Source: CAZMNY01 sp964567745
Lineage (GTDB): Bacteria; Planctomycetota; Planctomycetia; Pirellulales; Pirellulaceae
Length of the DNA stretch: 64,000 bases
Assembly: GCA_964567745.1 (NCBI GenBank)
Contig: CAZMNY010000035.1
Location: 25,304-89,303, forward strand
Reading direction: 5' to 3'
Part shown: one piece after another, positions 54,941-63,946 of the stretch
Layout of the letters: each line of letters begins with the position of its first letter
Numbering within the stretch: position 1 is the stretch's first letter
Made by a program: the position numbers and the translations under genes
Notes under the pieces: generated by a model
The model's database searches: none
Seen by the model: the letters and a program-made list of their open reading frames with translations, nothing else
What the model was told of the DNA's origin: nothing

Positions 54941-55636
54941 ATGGGCACCTCGGTCGAGATGACACAGCCGGCGGGTTCAGCTGGCGAACCATGCTGCAAC
55001 GACCAGTGGGAGCAAGCCTACCTGCGGTTTGAATCGCCAAAGCAAGAGGTCGCGAAGTTTCGAGCTCGGCTCAAGAAACTTGGTGCCGAATCATGGCCGA
55101 AGGAATCGCAGATCGTTGACCTGTTTTGCGGTCGGGGCAATGGCCTCGTCGCACTTGAACAACTGGGATTTTCAAACCTCGAAGGCGCCGACCTGTCATC
55201 AACTCTGCTTGCCCAATACAACGGCCCAGCTAAGGGTTATGTTTGCGATTGTAGAAAGCTTCCTTTCGAGGATACTTCCAAGGATGTCCTGATTGTGCAA
55301 GGCGGGCTTCACCATCTACTGCACCTCCCCGAAGATCTCGAACAAGTACTCGCCGAATCGGCTCGCGTACTTCGAGCCGATGGCCGGATGGTGATCGTTG
55401 AGCCGTGGACGACGCCATTCCTTCAGGGCGTCCATTGCCTCTCCCGACAAGAGCTGCTCTGCCGAATGTGGCCCAAGCTAAATGCGTTTGCGACCATGGT
55501 CGAGCACGAACGCGAGACTTACGAAAAGTGGCTTGGGCAACCCGATGTTGTTCTTCGTCTTCTCGAATCGCACTTCAAAGCCGAGTTGCGTCGAATTGGC
55601 TTTGGGAAACTCATGTTTGTGGGGCGCAAACCATGA
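54941..55636 (+). CDS. Class I SAM-dependent methyltransferase
   Basis: 231 residues. IVDLFCGRGNGLVALEQLGF (about 58-77) is the SAM loop, and VLRADGRMVIVEPW (about 142-155) is motif VI-like. The core matches Methyltransf_11/UbiE-type enzymes acting on lipids or glycans. The next gene overlaps its stop codon by ATGA, so the two are translationally coupled. It begins MGTSVEMTQPAGSAGEPCC. Confidence 0.85.
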   Translation: MGTSVEMTQPAGSAGEPCCNDQWEQAYLRFESPKQEVAKFRARLKKLGAESWPKESQIVDLFCGRGNGLVALEQLGFSNLEGADLSSTLLAQYNGPAKGYVCDCRKLPFEDTSKDVLIVQGGLHHLLHLPEDLEQVLAESARVLRADGRMVIVEPWTTPFLQGVHCLSRQELLCRMWPKLNAFATMVEHERETYEKWLGQPDVVLRLLESHFKAELRRIGFGKLMFVGRKP

Positions 55637-56265
55637 GCTTGATCGAGCGCGTGCACGGTGCCTACATTGCGAATCGTCGCGTTGAGCGGCTCTCTGGCAC
55701 GCTTGCGCCTCTCTTTCCCGATGGCGCTCGAGTGCTCGACGTAGGTTGCGGTGATGGTCAACTGGCCGCCGCGATCATGAGACGACGCAGCGACCTTCGA
55801 TTTGACGGCGTCGAGGTGCAAACGCGCGATGCGACAGAGATTCCTGTCGAGCAGTTCGATGGGATCGCGATTCCGCATCACGACAATTCATTCGACGCAG
55901 TACTGCTTGTTGACGTGCTTCACCATTCGCACGACGCCGAGTCGCTGCTGCGCGACTGCAGTCGAGTCGCCAAAGGATCGATTGTCATCAAGGACCACTT
56001 GCTCGAAGGGTGGCTGGCCCATTCGACGCTTCGCTTCATGGACCAAGTCGGCAATCGTCGCTTCGGCGTTGAAATACCCTGCAACTATTTGACTCGCGAA
56101 GCCTGGCTCACCACGTTCGGTCGACTGCGACTGCAAATCACCGAATGGTCCGAACGATTGAAGATCTACCCGCAGCCAGCGAGTCTGCTCTTCGACCGTT
56201 CACTCCATTTTACTTGTGCGCTCAATACGCCCGAGACGACCACGGCGAAGCCCAAGCCGCGTTAA
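55633..56265 (+). CDS. Class I SAM-dependent methyltransferase
   Basis: 210 residues from the ATG at 55633, overlapping the previous stop codon. VLDVGCGDGQLAAAIMRRR (about 36-54) is the SAM loop, and SFDAVLLVDVLHHSHDAESL is the central motif of Methyltransf_11 proteins. The fold is a small UbiE-like methylase. Together with the GT-C gene and the earlier methyltransferase this makes a likely glycolipid or glycan-decoration operon. The open frame upstream to 55405 belongs to the preceding gene and is not its start. Confidence 0.87.
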   Translation: MSLIERVHGAYIANRRVERLSGTLAPLFPDGARVLDVGCGDGQLAAAIMRRRSDLRFDGVEVQTRDATEIPVEQFDGIAIPHHDNSFDAVLLVDVLHHSHDAESLLRDCSRVAKGSIVIKDHLLEGWLAHSTLRFMDQVGNRRFGVEIPCNYLTREAWLTTFGRLRLQITEWSERLKIYPQPASLLFDRSLHFTCALNTPETTTAKPKPR

Positions 56266-56550
56266 ACATTGTCGATCGTAAGCACTATCGATCGCACGAT
56301 CGAAATCACGCCGGCTTTCAGCACGTTGATTTAGTCGCTGGGCAGCCTTCCCTCGGCGCCGTGGGGTCTGTCATTTTGCACTTGCCCCTGGTTACTTTGC
56401 ACTTTGCATTTAGCTTACAAACCTGACTCACCGGCACGGGGCAAGCTCGTGGGGGGGGCTTTCTTTTTCGCGCACGCCACCTGTTTGATGCTAGAATCGA
56501 CGGCCATAGCGTCTCCCACCCTCTTGGCGATTCAACTAGGGACCAACACC
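56266..56550. other. Intergenic region upstream of the second sulfatase
   Basis: 285 bases; includes a G-rich run GTGGGGGGGG-like segment at about 56450. No gene supported; probably a promoter. Confidence 0.35.
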
Positions 56551-58152
56551 ATGCCGTTTCGTTGCCTGCCCTCAGTATTGGTTCTCTTCATCGTCGCGTT
56601 TGGTGCGATGCCTGCCCGTGTAATTCGAGCCGCGGATCGCCCAAATATTCTGCTCTTCACTGCGGACGATCTTCACGCCGAGTCGCTCGGCGTCTATGCG
56701 AAGAAGCCAAACGACGTTACGCCCAACCTGGACGCTTTTGCGGCTCAAGGATTGCTCTTTAACCGCGCCCATGTCAATGCCGCCATTTGCGCGCCATGTC
56801 GAGCGATCATCGCCACAGGGTTGTACAGCCATCGCTCGGGCGCAATGGGCTTCATGAAAGCCCGCGAGAACGTTCCCGACATCGCGACGACCATGCGATC
56901 AGCTGGGTATCTCGCAGGAATTCTTGGCAAGGTTGGTCATTCCACGCCAAAGAATTCGATGAAGTGGGACTACCAATTCGACCAAAAGGAACTGGGCAGC
57001 GGTCGCAGCCCGGCTCTTTACTACCAGCGGACCAAGACGTTCCTCGAGCGAAGCAAGCGCGAGGGCAAGCCGTTCTATTTCATGGTCAACTCGCATGACC
57101 CTCATCGCCCCTACTGCAACCCTCAGCGACTGCTCAGAGGCGCGGAGATGCCGTCGCGAACTTACAAGCCCGCCGAAGTAACCGTACCTGGTTTTCTGCC
57201 TGACCTTCCCGGCGTTCGCGCCGAACTGGCCCATTATCTTAACTCGACGAGAAGGCTCGACGACACGTTTGGCAAAGTCATGCAAGCGCTCGACGAGTCA
57301 GGGCAGGCTGACAACACGCTGGTCATCTTCATCTCCGATAATGGAATCGCCGTCCCTTTCGCCAAGTGCAACGCTTGGTTTCATAGTAGCCGGACGCCAA
57401 TGATTGCAAGGTGGCCCAGAGTCATCTCGAAGGGAACTCGAAACGACGAGGACTTTGTCTCCGTTGTCGACTTCTTCCCCACGTTCACCGATGTGACCAA
57501 GGTAGACGCCCCCAAAGACCTCGATGGCAAGTCTTTTCTGCCTTTGCTTCACGGGCGTAAACAAGAGGGTCGCGGTCACGTGTTCACTCAGATCGACGCC
57601 AAAGCCGGCGGGGACGGAGTGCCAATGCGGTGCGTTCAGACCGGCAACTTTGGCTACATCTACAACCCGTTCAGTGACGGCAAGCATTGGTACCGCAACA
57701 ACAACGAAGGCCTCACGATGGCCGCCATGCAAGCTGCGGCCAAAGACAACGAGGACATCGCGGCTCGCATCAAGCTGTTTCGATACCGAGTACCGGAGGA
57801 GCTGTACGATTTGAAGAACGACCCCGACTGTTTGCACAACCTTGTCGATCACGACGAGCACCGAAGTACAATTGAGTCGCTCCAAACGAAGCTTGTTGCG
57901 CAGATGGAAAAGACGCGGGACCCGATGCTCAAGGCGTTTCTCAATCGCAACGTCCGGGCCGTCGTCGACAAGATTCTTCTCGAAACTTACGGGCCGCCCA
58001 AAGGCAAGCCCAAACCTCATGGCCGTACACGACGTCGGCTTCGATCCCCGCCGCGCGACGCTCTTCTTCGCCCACCGCTTTGTCAGCGGGACCAACAATC
58101 GCCAAGCCGCACAACACAAACATTAGGGCAATCGACAGACGTTTCATTTTAG
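56551..58152 (+). CDS. Secreted sulfatase with replaced C-terminal tail
   Basis: 533 residues from the ATG at 56551; signal peptide about 1-28. Metal-binding FTADDLHAESLG is at 36-47 and the active-site motif is C80-A-P-C-R, in which the serine of C-x-P-S-R is cysteine while Cys80 and Arg remain. NSHDPHRPY and ISDNGIAVPF complete the type I sulfatase active site. The last residues after GPPKGKPK (from about 58020) do not look native: they are read antisense through the start of a different minus-strand gene. The enzyme core is intact, so activity is likely kept. Confidence 0.9.
   Translation: MPFRCLPSVLVLFIVAFGAMPARVIRAADRPNILLFTADDLHAESLGVYAKKPNDVTPNLDAFAAQGLLFNRAHVNAAICAPCRAIIATGLYSHRSGAMGFMKARENVPDIATTMRSAGYLAGILGKVGHSTPKNSMKWDYQFDQKELGSGRSPALYYQRTKTFLERSKREGKPFYFMVNSHDPHRPYCNPQRLLRGAEMPSRTYKPAEVTVPGFLPDLPGVRAELAHYLNSTRRLDDTFGKVMQALDESGQADNTLVIFISDNGIAVPFAKCNAWFHSSRTPMIARWPRVISKGTRNDEDFVSVVDFFPTFTDVTKVDAPKDLDGKSFLPLLHGRKQEGRGHVFTQIDAKAGGDGVPMRCVQTGNFGYIYNPFSDGKHWYRNNNEGLTMAAMQAAAKDNEDIAARIKLFRYRVPEELYDLKNDPDCLHNLVDHDEHRSTIESLQTKLVAQMEKTRDPMLKAFLNRNVRAVVDKILLETYGPPKGKPKPHGRTRRRLRSPPRDALLRPPLCQRDQQSPSRTTQTLGQSTDVSF
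58019..58147 (-). pseudogene. Truncated 5' end of a secreted-protein gene
   Basis: On the minus strand, an ATG at 58147 with AGGAAAACTAAA before it opens MKRLSIALMFVLCGLAIV, a good signal peptide, then about 20 residues ending ADVVYGHE. The frame then passes into sequence that is the sense coding part of the sulfatase. Secreted esterases of planctomycetes often have a similar early DVVYG segment. It seems that only the first 43 or so codons remain after a rearrangement. Confidence 0.5.
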
Positions 58153-58173
58153 TTTTCCTTGCATTGACCCGGC

Positions 58174-58974
58174 CTATCCTTCGAGAAGGCCCGGATGTTC
58201 GGGCGGCCCCTCAATAACCCGATCGAGATTCTCCGACAACAAGACAATCGTCTCCCAATCGCTCTCCACGATATCCTGCGAATGGGCCAAATTGTTGCGA
58301 AGGCCCTCAAGCCTCTTGACCAACTGTTCGCCTCGGCGCTTTGACTGAATTCGTAACGAGTCGCGCAGGTCCTGGTCTTTCGTGACGATCGTGCCTTTGT
58401 CCGACAGTTGCAGGCAGTCAATCAGCTTCACCGTTCGATGCCGCCGCTGTCGCTCGTTCTGCAAGTCTCGAGCTTTTTGCACGCGTCCCTCCGACAGCAG
58501 CTCTCGCCAACCCTCGTCGGGAAATCGGTTTTCGATCAAGCGGACGAATCGCATTTCAACAATCGAGATCATTCCAAACAACCACATTCGAATCGCCGGC
58601 TTGACGAGGTCATCGCGAGTTACGATACCGGCGACGCTGCCAAGCATGGAAACGAAGAGCCGAGGCCGTTCGACGAGACGCTTGACAACATCGGCCAGAG
58701 CGGCTGAACTCGCCAACAAATCCGCTCGGTCAATCGGCTCAACATGCTCACCGCAAACGCCATCGATCAGCGAGTCTCGGCGAACAATCCCAACAACCAG
58801 TCCCCTCTCGCGGACCCCAGCGCAATCGAAGTCTTCTTCATCTAGGAACTGGCGTACATCGACTGAGGGGCACGACGTTTCGAATGAGACAAGCGGTTCG
58901 GCTATGTCGCTCACCGAAAACCCCGCCGTCAATGCGCGGCGAATACTATCGACCGACGTTCGTTTCACCAGCAT
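58174..58974 (-). CDS. CBS-domain protein with C-terminal HEPN-like domain
   Basis: 266 residues. The N-terminal 125 residues are two CBS-like motifs (RERGLVVGIVRRDSLIDG at about 55-72 and SMLGSVAGIVTRDDLVKP at about 109-126), which normally bind adenine nucleotides. The helical C-terminus (about 130-255) ends in RLEGLRNNLAHSQDIV, where R226-NNLA-H231 is the R-x4-H motif of HEPN RNases. The combination suggests nucleotide-controlled RNA cleavage, although catalytic activity has to be shown. It lies 49 bases after the AI-2E transporter gene and before the truncated secreted-protein start on the same strand. Confidence 0.8.
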   Translation of the reverse strand: MLVKRTSVDSIRRALTAGFSVSDIAEPLVSFETSCPSVDVRQFLDEEDFDCAGVRERGLVVGIVRRDSLIDGVCGEHVEPIDRADLLASSAALADVVKRLVERPRLFVSMLGSVAGIVTRDDLVKPAIRMWLFGMISIVEMRFVRLIENRFPDEGWRELLSEGRVQKARDLQNERQRRHRTVKLIDCLQLSDKGTIVTKDQDLRDSLRIQSKRRGEQLVKRLEGLRNNLAHSQDIVESDWETIVLLSENLDRVIEGPPEHPGLLEG

Positions 58975-59023
58975 TACTTCTCACCGCGATATCGAAGCTC
59001 GAATCCCAAACAACCTGCCACAG

Positions 59024-60307
59024 CTACGCCCGCTCCTGTATCGACTCGATCACATCCAGCCTTCCCGCCATGAGTTCGGCGAACGGTCGGGTCGCCTGCC
59101 TTTGCTGCATAACGATTTTTACAATGGAAACGACTGGCGTCGCGAGGAACATCCCCACGATGCCCCAAATCAGGCCGAAAAACATCAGCGCCAGCAGAAG
59201 CACCACCGGGCTGACGTCGAAAGACTTGCCCATAATCCGCGGCTCAATCACATTGCCGCTAATGAATTGAATCGCCACGATAATGACGAAGCAGAATATC
59301 GCGGACGACGGCGCAATGCCCGAATTCAAAACCAGGAACGGCACCGGAAGAATGCTGCTGATCAGCGGTCCGAAATTCGGGATGAAGTTCAGAAGGAACG
59401 CCAGCATTCCGAATACGATCGCGAGCGGCACGCCGAACATCCAGAGGGCGAATCCGAAGGCTAAACCGGTCAAGAGCGAGATCACAGTCTTGACGACAAG
59501 GTATTTGCGAACTTGCTCTTCGATCTCCGCGACAAACCCCACCGTTCCGCCTCGCTCTTGATTTCCAAGTAACAAGAAGAACACGAAGATCAAAATCAAC
59601 ACACCGTACGACAACAAACTCGAGAGGGAACCGGCCAGCTTGAGCAATTGATCTTGAACGAAGTAGGAGATTGAGTTCAACAGATCTTGCACCGCTTGAG
59701 ACCGACCCTGTGGAGACAATGGGCTCGGAACGGCTTGCGACACGGCTCCATCCGGCGACTTAGCTTCATCAGGCGGCACGGTTTCATCAGGCGACACGGT
59801 TTCATCGGGCGACCCGGTTGCGTCAGGCGCCCCGGTTGTATCAAGCGACCTCGTTTCGTCGGGCGTATCGGAGTCGTCGGGCAGGCCCGGCTCAACCGTC
59901 GGCCCGGCGTCAGCGGGCGCTGGCGTTTCCGCCTCTAGCAGAGCAGACGCTTGCTCGGGCGTCTCGCCGCGGGCGGCGCTGGATGGCGTGTGTTCGACGA
60001 CCCACTCCAGAATCTTGTCTAGCCGTCTCTCGTATACTCCCGCGTTGCGAGCCAAGTCGTCGATGGACAACCAGATCATGAGGGCAAAGCTGAGTAGCAG
60101 AGCCAAGCCGCTAACGAAAGCGACGACGAACGCGATATAGCGATGTAGATTGAGCCGCCTCTCGATGTAGTCAACGATCGGCCGGCAACCGATCACGAAA
60201 AACAAAGCGATCACGAACGGAAGCAGCACCGTCTTAAGAAAATAGAGACAAAAGCTGACCGCAATTGTCGCGAGAACGACGAGGCAGGTAGTTTGAGTTT
60301 TCTGCAT
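59024..60307 (-). CDS. AI-2E family transporter (PerM/TqsA-like)
   Basis: 427 residues from the ATG at 60305-60307 (MQKTQTTCLVVLATIAVSF); a TTG three codons upstream is the other possible start. About eight helices, with the helix pair at 5-50, the 240-262 helix and a C-terminal set from 280 to 400; PNFGPLISSILPVPFLVLNS and IGNVIEPRIMGKS-type motifs fit the family. A 90-residue acidic insert rich in PDET repeats (about 110-205) separates helices 3 and 4 and is probably cytoplasmic or periplasmic. The family exports small molecules including AI-2; substrate unknown. Confidence 0.9.
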   Translation of the reverse strand: MQKTQTTCLVVLATIAVSFCLYFLKTVLLPFVIALFFVIGCRPIVDYIERRLNLHRYIAFVVAFVSGLALLLSFALMIWLSIDDLARNAGVYERRLDKILEWVVEHTPSSAARGETPEQASALLEAETPAPADAGPTVEPGLPDDSDTPDETRSLDTTGAPDATGSPDETVSPDETVPPDEAKSPDGAVSQAVPSPLSPQGRSQAVQDLLNSISYFVQDQLLKLAGSLSSLLSYGVLILIFVFFLLLGNQERGGTVGFVAEIEEQVRKYLVVKTVISLLTGLAFGFALWMFGVPLAIVFGMLAFLLNFIPNFGPLISSILPVPFLVLNSGIAPSSAIFCFVIIVAIQFISGNVIEPRIMGKSFDVSPVVLLLALMFFGLIWGIVGMFLATPVVSIVKIVMQQRQATRPFAELMAGRLDVIESIQERA

Positions 60308-60456
60308 TGGAGCCAATCAGAAGAGTCAACGCGAAAGCGCCGGTGCGACGTGAAGGCGAGCCGCCATCGAAGCAAAGTCGCCTCCATGATAGTACACTGA
60401 GCGTCTAGGTTTCGCACCGTTTGTTCGATTCCTGCCTGCAGAGAGTTGCCGACTCG

Positions 60457-61346
60457 ATGAAAATTGTTCATTCGATCCCGCGCGTGCGGCTATTGGCGCT
60501 CGCCGTGTTGTTCGCCCCTTTCCTCGTTCCAACGGAAGCGAATGGATTGGAGCCGGTCGGCGTGCGAAAAGAGGCGATCGCGGCGATGAAGCGAGCATCG
60601 GTCCATTATCGTCAGCGAGTCGCCAGGCATGGCGGTTATGTCTATTTCTACTCGCTCGACCTAAATAAACGTTGGGGCGAGGGCCAAGCTTCGGCCGATC
60701 AGATTTGGATTCAGCCGCCCGGCACTCCCACGGTTGGGCTGGCTTTTGTGCGAGCCTACGAAGCGACCGGCGACAAGTTTTACTTGGACGCGGCAACCGA
60801 CGCGGCCCTCGCCGTCATCCAAGGACAGCTCAAGTCGGGCGGCTGGACAAATTCGGTCGACTTTGATCCTCGCAGTCCGCAAACGGCGGCGTACCGCAAC
60901 GGCAAAGGACGAGGCAAGAACAACTCAACGCTCGACGAAGCCGACTGGCTCGGTATTACGAATTGAAAACGAACCGCCCGCTTTACATGAAACGGCGAGG
61001 CGAGGTTTATACGCTGACCTATGACGATGCGAATCTCCCATCGCACTACAGGTGGAAATGGGAGTCGCGGCTTTACGAGCTCGAGCCGCGATACAAGGCC
61101 GTGAATGAGTCCCTATCCAAGTCTACCAAACCGCAATCGCTACAAGCGCCCGCGTCGCCCGATCCACGCGACGTTCGTCGGATTCTCAACGAACTCGACG
61201 CCCAAGGCCGTTGGGTCAGCACCTACGACGGCAAACGACTCGTCGGTCAAGCGAAAATGCAAGTCGGCACCAAGTACTTGTCGAGCGAACTCTTCAGCCG
61301 AAACATCATCGCGCTCAGTCGATTTGTCGCCGAGCACAGTCGATAA
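60457..61346 (+). pseudogene. Pectate lyase (PL10 type) with internal deletion and frameshift
   Basis: The first part (ATG 60457) has a signal peptide and the family N-terminus: VHYRQRVARHGGYVYFYSLD, ASADQIWIQPPGTPTVGLAF, GQLKSGGWTNSVDFDPR. It then jumps at about 60950, after STLDEADWLG, directly to the C-terminal segment YYELKTNRPLYMKRRGEVY in another frame. A stretch of roughly 150 residues that normally lies between them, including the catalytic region, is missing, and the frame is shifted, giving a TGA at 60966. So this is a broken polysaccharide lyase gene. Confidence 0.8.
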
Positions 61347-61581
61347 GATCGTTTGTACAGCAGAGGCGAATTGGATGACGTTGACGTCATCGACGATGCG
61401 CTCCAGAATCTGCTCAGCGCCGAGTCACGGTCTGCTGGCTTACTTTAGAAAGAGAGGCGCGAGGAGGCGATGAGAACGCGGAAACAACTCGAATGTCCTT
61501 CCGTTTTTTCGTGGCTCAGCGTGAGTCACCCGTTAAATCAACTGTTCAATTTTGCCTGACTTTCGCCAAACGAGACGCCCC

Positions 61582-62877
61582 ATGTTCCTACGATTATCGC
61601 TCGCAGCACTTTTATTCGGCCTGTTGTTCGCGCCTACCCTTTCCGCCGCCGATTCCTGGGATAGTTTCCAAAACGGAGGAGACGTCGCGGTTGAGAATGC
61701 GGAGCTTCCGCTCGAGTGGTCGCCCGACGCGGGCATCGCCTGGAAATTCAAACTGGCTGGCTATGGGCAATCGAGTCCGGTGGCGGCGGGCGACTTGATC
61801 TTCGTCACGTCCGTCTCGGGGGCAATGAAAGAGCAATTGCATATCGAGGCGATCAATCAACAGAGCGGCAAGCGAGTCTGGCGGCACGACGCCAAGAATA
61901 GTTCGCCAGCCAAGAGCAGCAATTACATCAGCCGAGCGGCACCGAGCCCGGTGTGCGACGACGACGGAGTCATCGCGCAATTCGAGGGCGGCAATATCAT
62001 CGCGTTAGATCGGCGCGGCAAAGTGCGTTGGCAGCGCGACCTGGTCGCCGACTATGGCGCGATTAAGGCGAGGCACGGACTAGGCTCTTCGCCGGCGCAG
62101 GACGACACCCAAGTTTTCGTCTGGGTCGAGCGGCAAGACAAACCCTATGTCGCGGCTCTGTCGAAAAAGACGGGCGAAGTGTTCTGGAAGTCGCCAGGTC
62201 TCGACGTCACGTCGTGGAGCAGTCCTCGACTCATAGAAGTTGGCGACAAGCGGCAACTGTTGCTGAGCGGCATTGGGAAGATCGCAGGCGTTGATGCCGC
62301 GTCAGGTGATCACCTTTGGTCGTTCGACGACATTTCCGGCAACTCCACGCCGACGCCAATGCCAATCGGCAACGGTCGCTTTCTCATTGGTGCGACCGAA
62401 GGGCGCGGAGAGAGCGGCGGAGGGAATGCAGCCGCCTCGAACGGCGTCATCGAGATCGTCCAAGCCGACGACGGCAAGTTTGAAGCGAAGTACGTTTGGC
62501 GCGCGGCGAAGGCCACATCATCGTTCGGCTCGCCCGTTGCATATCAAGGCCACGCGTACTTCGTCAATCGAAGCGGAGTCGTTTACTGTCTCGATCTCCA
62601 AACCGGCAAGCAGCAATACGCCAAGCGAACACAAGGCAGCGTCTGGGCCACGCCATTGGCGACTCGAGACCGACTTTACTTGTTCGGAACAAATGGCACG
62701 ACGACCATCGTCAAATCGGGCGCGACTTTCAAAACACTGGCGGAAAACCAACTCTGGTCGACAGAATCGCAAGCCGCCGGCGGACCCGGCTCCGGGGCAA
62801 CTCTGTACGCTGCAGCCGCCGCGGGGTCGCAGTTGATTCTTCGTCGCGGCGACGTGCTCTACTGCGTTGGCAAGTAA
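61582..62877 (+). CDS. PQQ-like beta-propeller repeat protein, secreted
   Basis: 431 residues from the ATG at 61582, with signal peptide about 1-22 (LRLSLAALLFGLLFAPTLSA). The propeller has the pattern of the 50951-52303 protein: AINQQSGKRVWRHDA, ALSKKTGEVFWKSP and CLDLQTGKQQYAKR repeat motifs. There is no catalytic domain, so it may bind a ligand or act as an assembly factor in the envelope. Two members of this family in one window is usual for planctomycetes. It follows the broken pectate lyase in the same direction. Confidence 0.91.
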   Translation: MFLRLSLAALLFGLLFAPTLSAADSWDSFQNGGDVAVENAELPLEWSPDAGIAWKFKLAGYGQSSPVAAGDLIFVTSVSGAMKEQLHIEAINQQSGKRVWRHDAKNSSPAKSSNYISRAAPSPVCDDDGVIAQFEGGNIIALDRRGKVRWQRDLVADYGAIKARHGLGSSPAQDDTQVFVWVERQDKPYVAALSKKTGEVFWKSPGLDVTSWSSPRLIEVGDKRQLLLSGIGKIAGVDAASGDHLWSFDDISGNSTPTPMPIGNGRFLIGATEGRGESGGGNAAASNGVIEIVQADDGKFEAKYVWRAAKATSSFGSPVAYQGHAYFVNRSGVVYCLDLQTGKQQYAKRTQGSVWATPLATRDRLYLFGTNGTTTIVKSGATFKTLAENQLWSTESQAAGGPGSGATLYAAAAAGSQLILRRGDVLYCVGK

Positions 62878-63060
62878 GTTTTGGCTCCGAGCTGAAAAGC
62901 AATAACAACCGAACCGATTACGAGCTCGATCTCGGCTGAATGACGATCGATGTGCACTCGAGTTGCTGCCGTCTGGTGCATGCTCTCTCAGCGGAGAACG
63001 AGGCCACGAGTTCGTTTCGCTTGATGGGTTTCACGCTTCCCTTTTGGACATGGCTGGCAT

Positions 63061-63351
63061 GTGATTTGCGTGCTTGCCACACTTGCCTGGTCATTCTTTC
63101 CCAGGGAGCCTAGCGATGAATTTCCCACGACGTACACGCTTCCCGATTCCAAAACCACCCTTTCCGTCGTCAACCATGATCGAATGCCCGCCGCAGGTGT
63201 TAGCGTCACACCGATCCGACTGGTCTGGTTGTCGAAAGGCGGAGCGAGTAAGCCGATATTCGTTCCGCCGCAACTTCGTCAATCGATGCGGCGAACAACG
63301 GACGACAATGGCCGAGTGACTTTCACAACGATTGATCGCAAGTTAACCTGA
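63061..63351 (+). pseudogene. Possible remnant of a carboxypeptidase-regulatory-like domain protein
   Basis: An open frame of 96 residues from a GTG. The part DRMPAAGVSVTPIRLVWLS and RTTDDNGRVTFTTID resemble a carboxypeptidase regulatory-like beta-sandwich with its usual opening and closing strands. The N-terminus is short and mixed, and there is no downstream continuation, so it is more likely a fragment than a whole gene. Confidence 0.35.
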
Positions 63352-63423
63352 CCTTATCAAATCAGGCGTCCGTGTCGGAGATCTCGCACGCCTCGGCTGC
63401 GCCCTCCTGAAGGCGATGACAGA

Positions 63424-63690
63424 CTGAACAATCGCGACGGGAATGACGCTTTGTCAGGCGGCGGCGGAATCGGCAAGGACAAACTCAAGGCTTTTTGTTG
63501 GCGGCTCAACTACCAGTGAGAACGATGGGCACTCGCTGGAGGCCGCGACGGCTGACTGGACCGTCGGCAATCTGGCCGCGGCGATTGTCGACATCGGAGC
63601 GATTGCGGACAATGATGACGGGGATACGCTCATCGTCGAGGAGGCGACGACCAGTTATTCGGCGGCGCCGACGACAAGCTGAAATCTTAG
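63424..63690 (+). pseudogene. Frameshifted remnant of an RTX/hemolysin-type calcium-binding repeat protein
   Basis: Three short pieces in different frames have RTX character: LNNRDGNDALSGGGG then KDKLK (from about 63424), LFVGGSTTSENDGHSLEAAT to DIGAIADNDDGD (about 63500-63635), and GDDQLFGGADDKLKS then TAG at 63688-63690. Large planctomycete surface proteins end this way. Frame changes between the pieces show decay, or sequencing errors in a repeat-rich gene end. The upstream part of the gene is missing. Confidence 0.55.
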
Positions 63691-63946
63691 TCGCCACCGC
63701 TGCTGGATCTTCCGACGGCGCGATGTGAATCGTCGCGAACATGATGGCGAGTCCTAGGTGCCTTGAATCGAAATCCGAATTAGTTAGGATAGCGGATTAA
63801 GGTATTGAGGCTCCATTTCGACCACTCCACCTACCGCCTCAGGGCACATAGTCGAGGGGGCGCAAAGAGGGTCGTAGACAAGTGCTGGCGACTTCGCCAT
63901 TCAATCTGTCTTTCGTTGACTTTTTGCACAACATCCTTACCTAAAC

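Noticed and set aside
58382..59464. 360-residue plus-strand frame
   Set aside because: Spans two real minus-strand genes (CBS-HEPN and AI-2E transporter) antisense; no domain.
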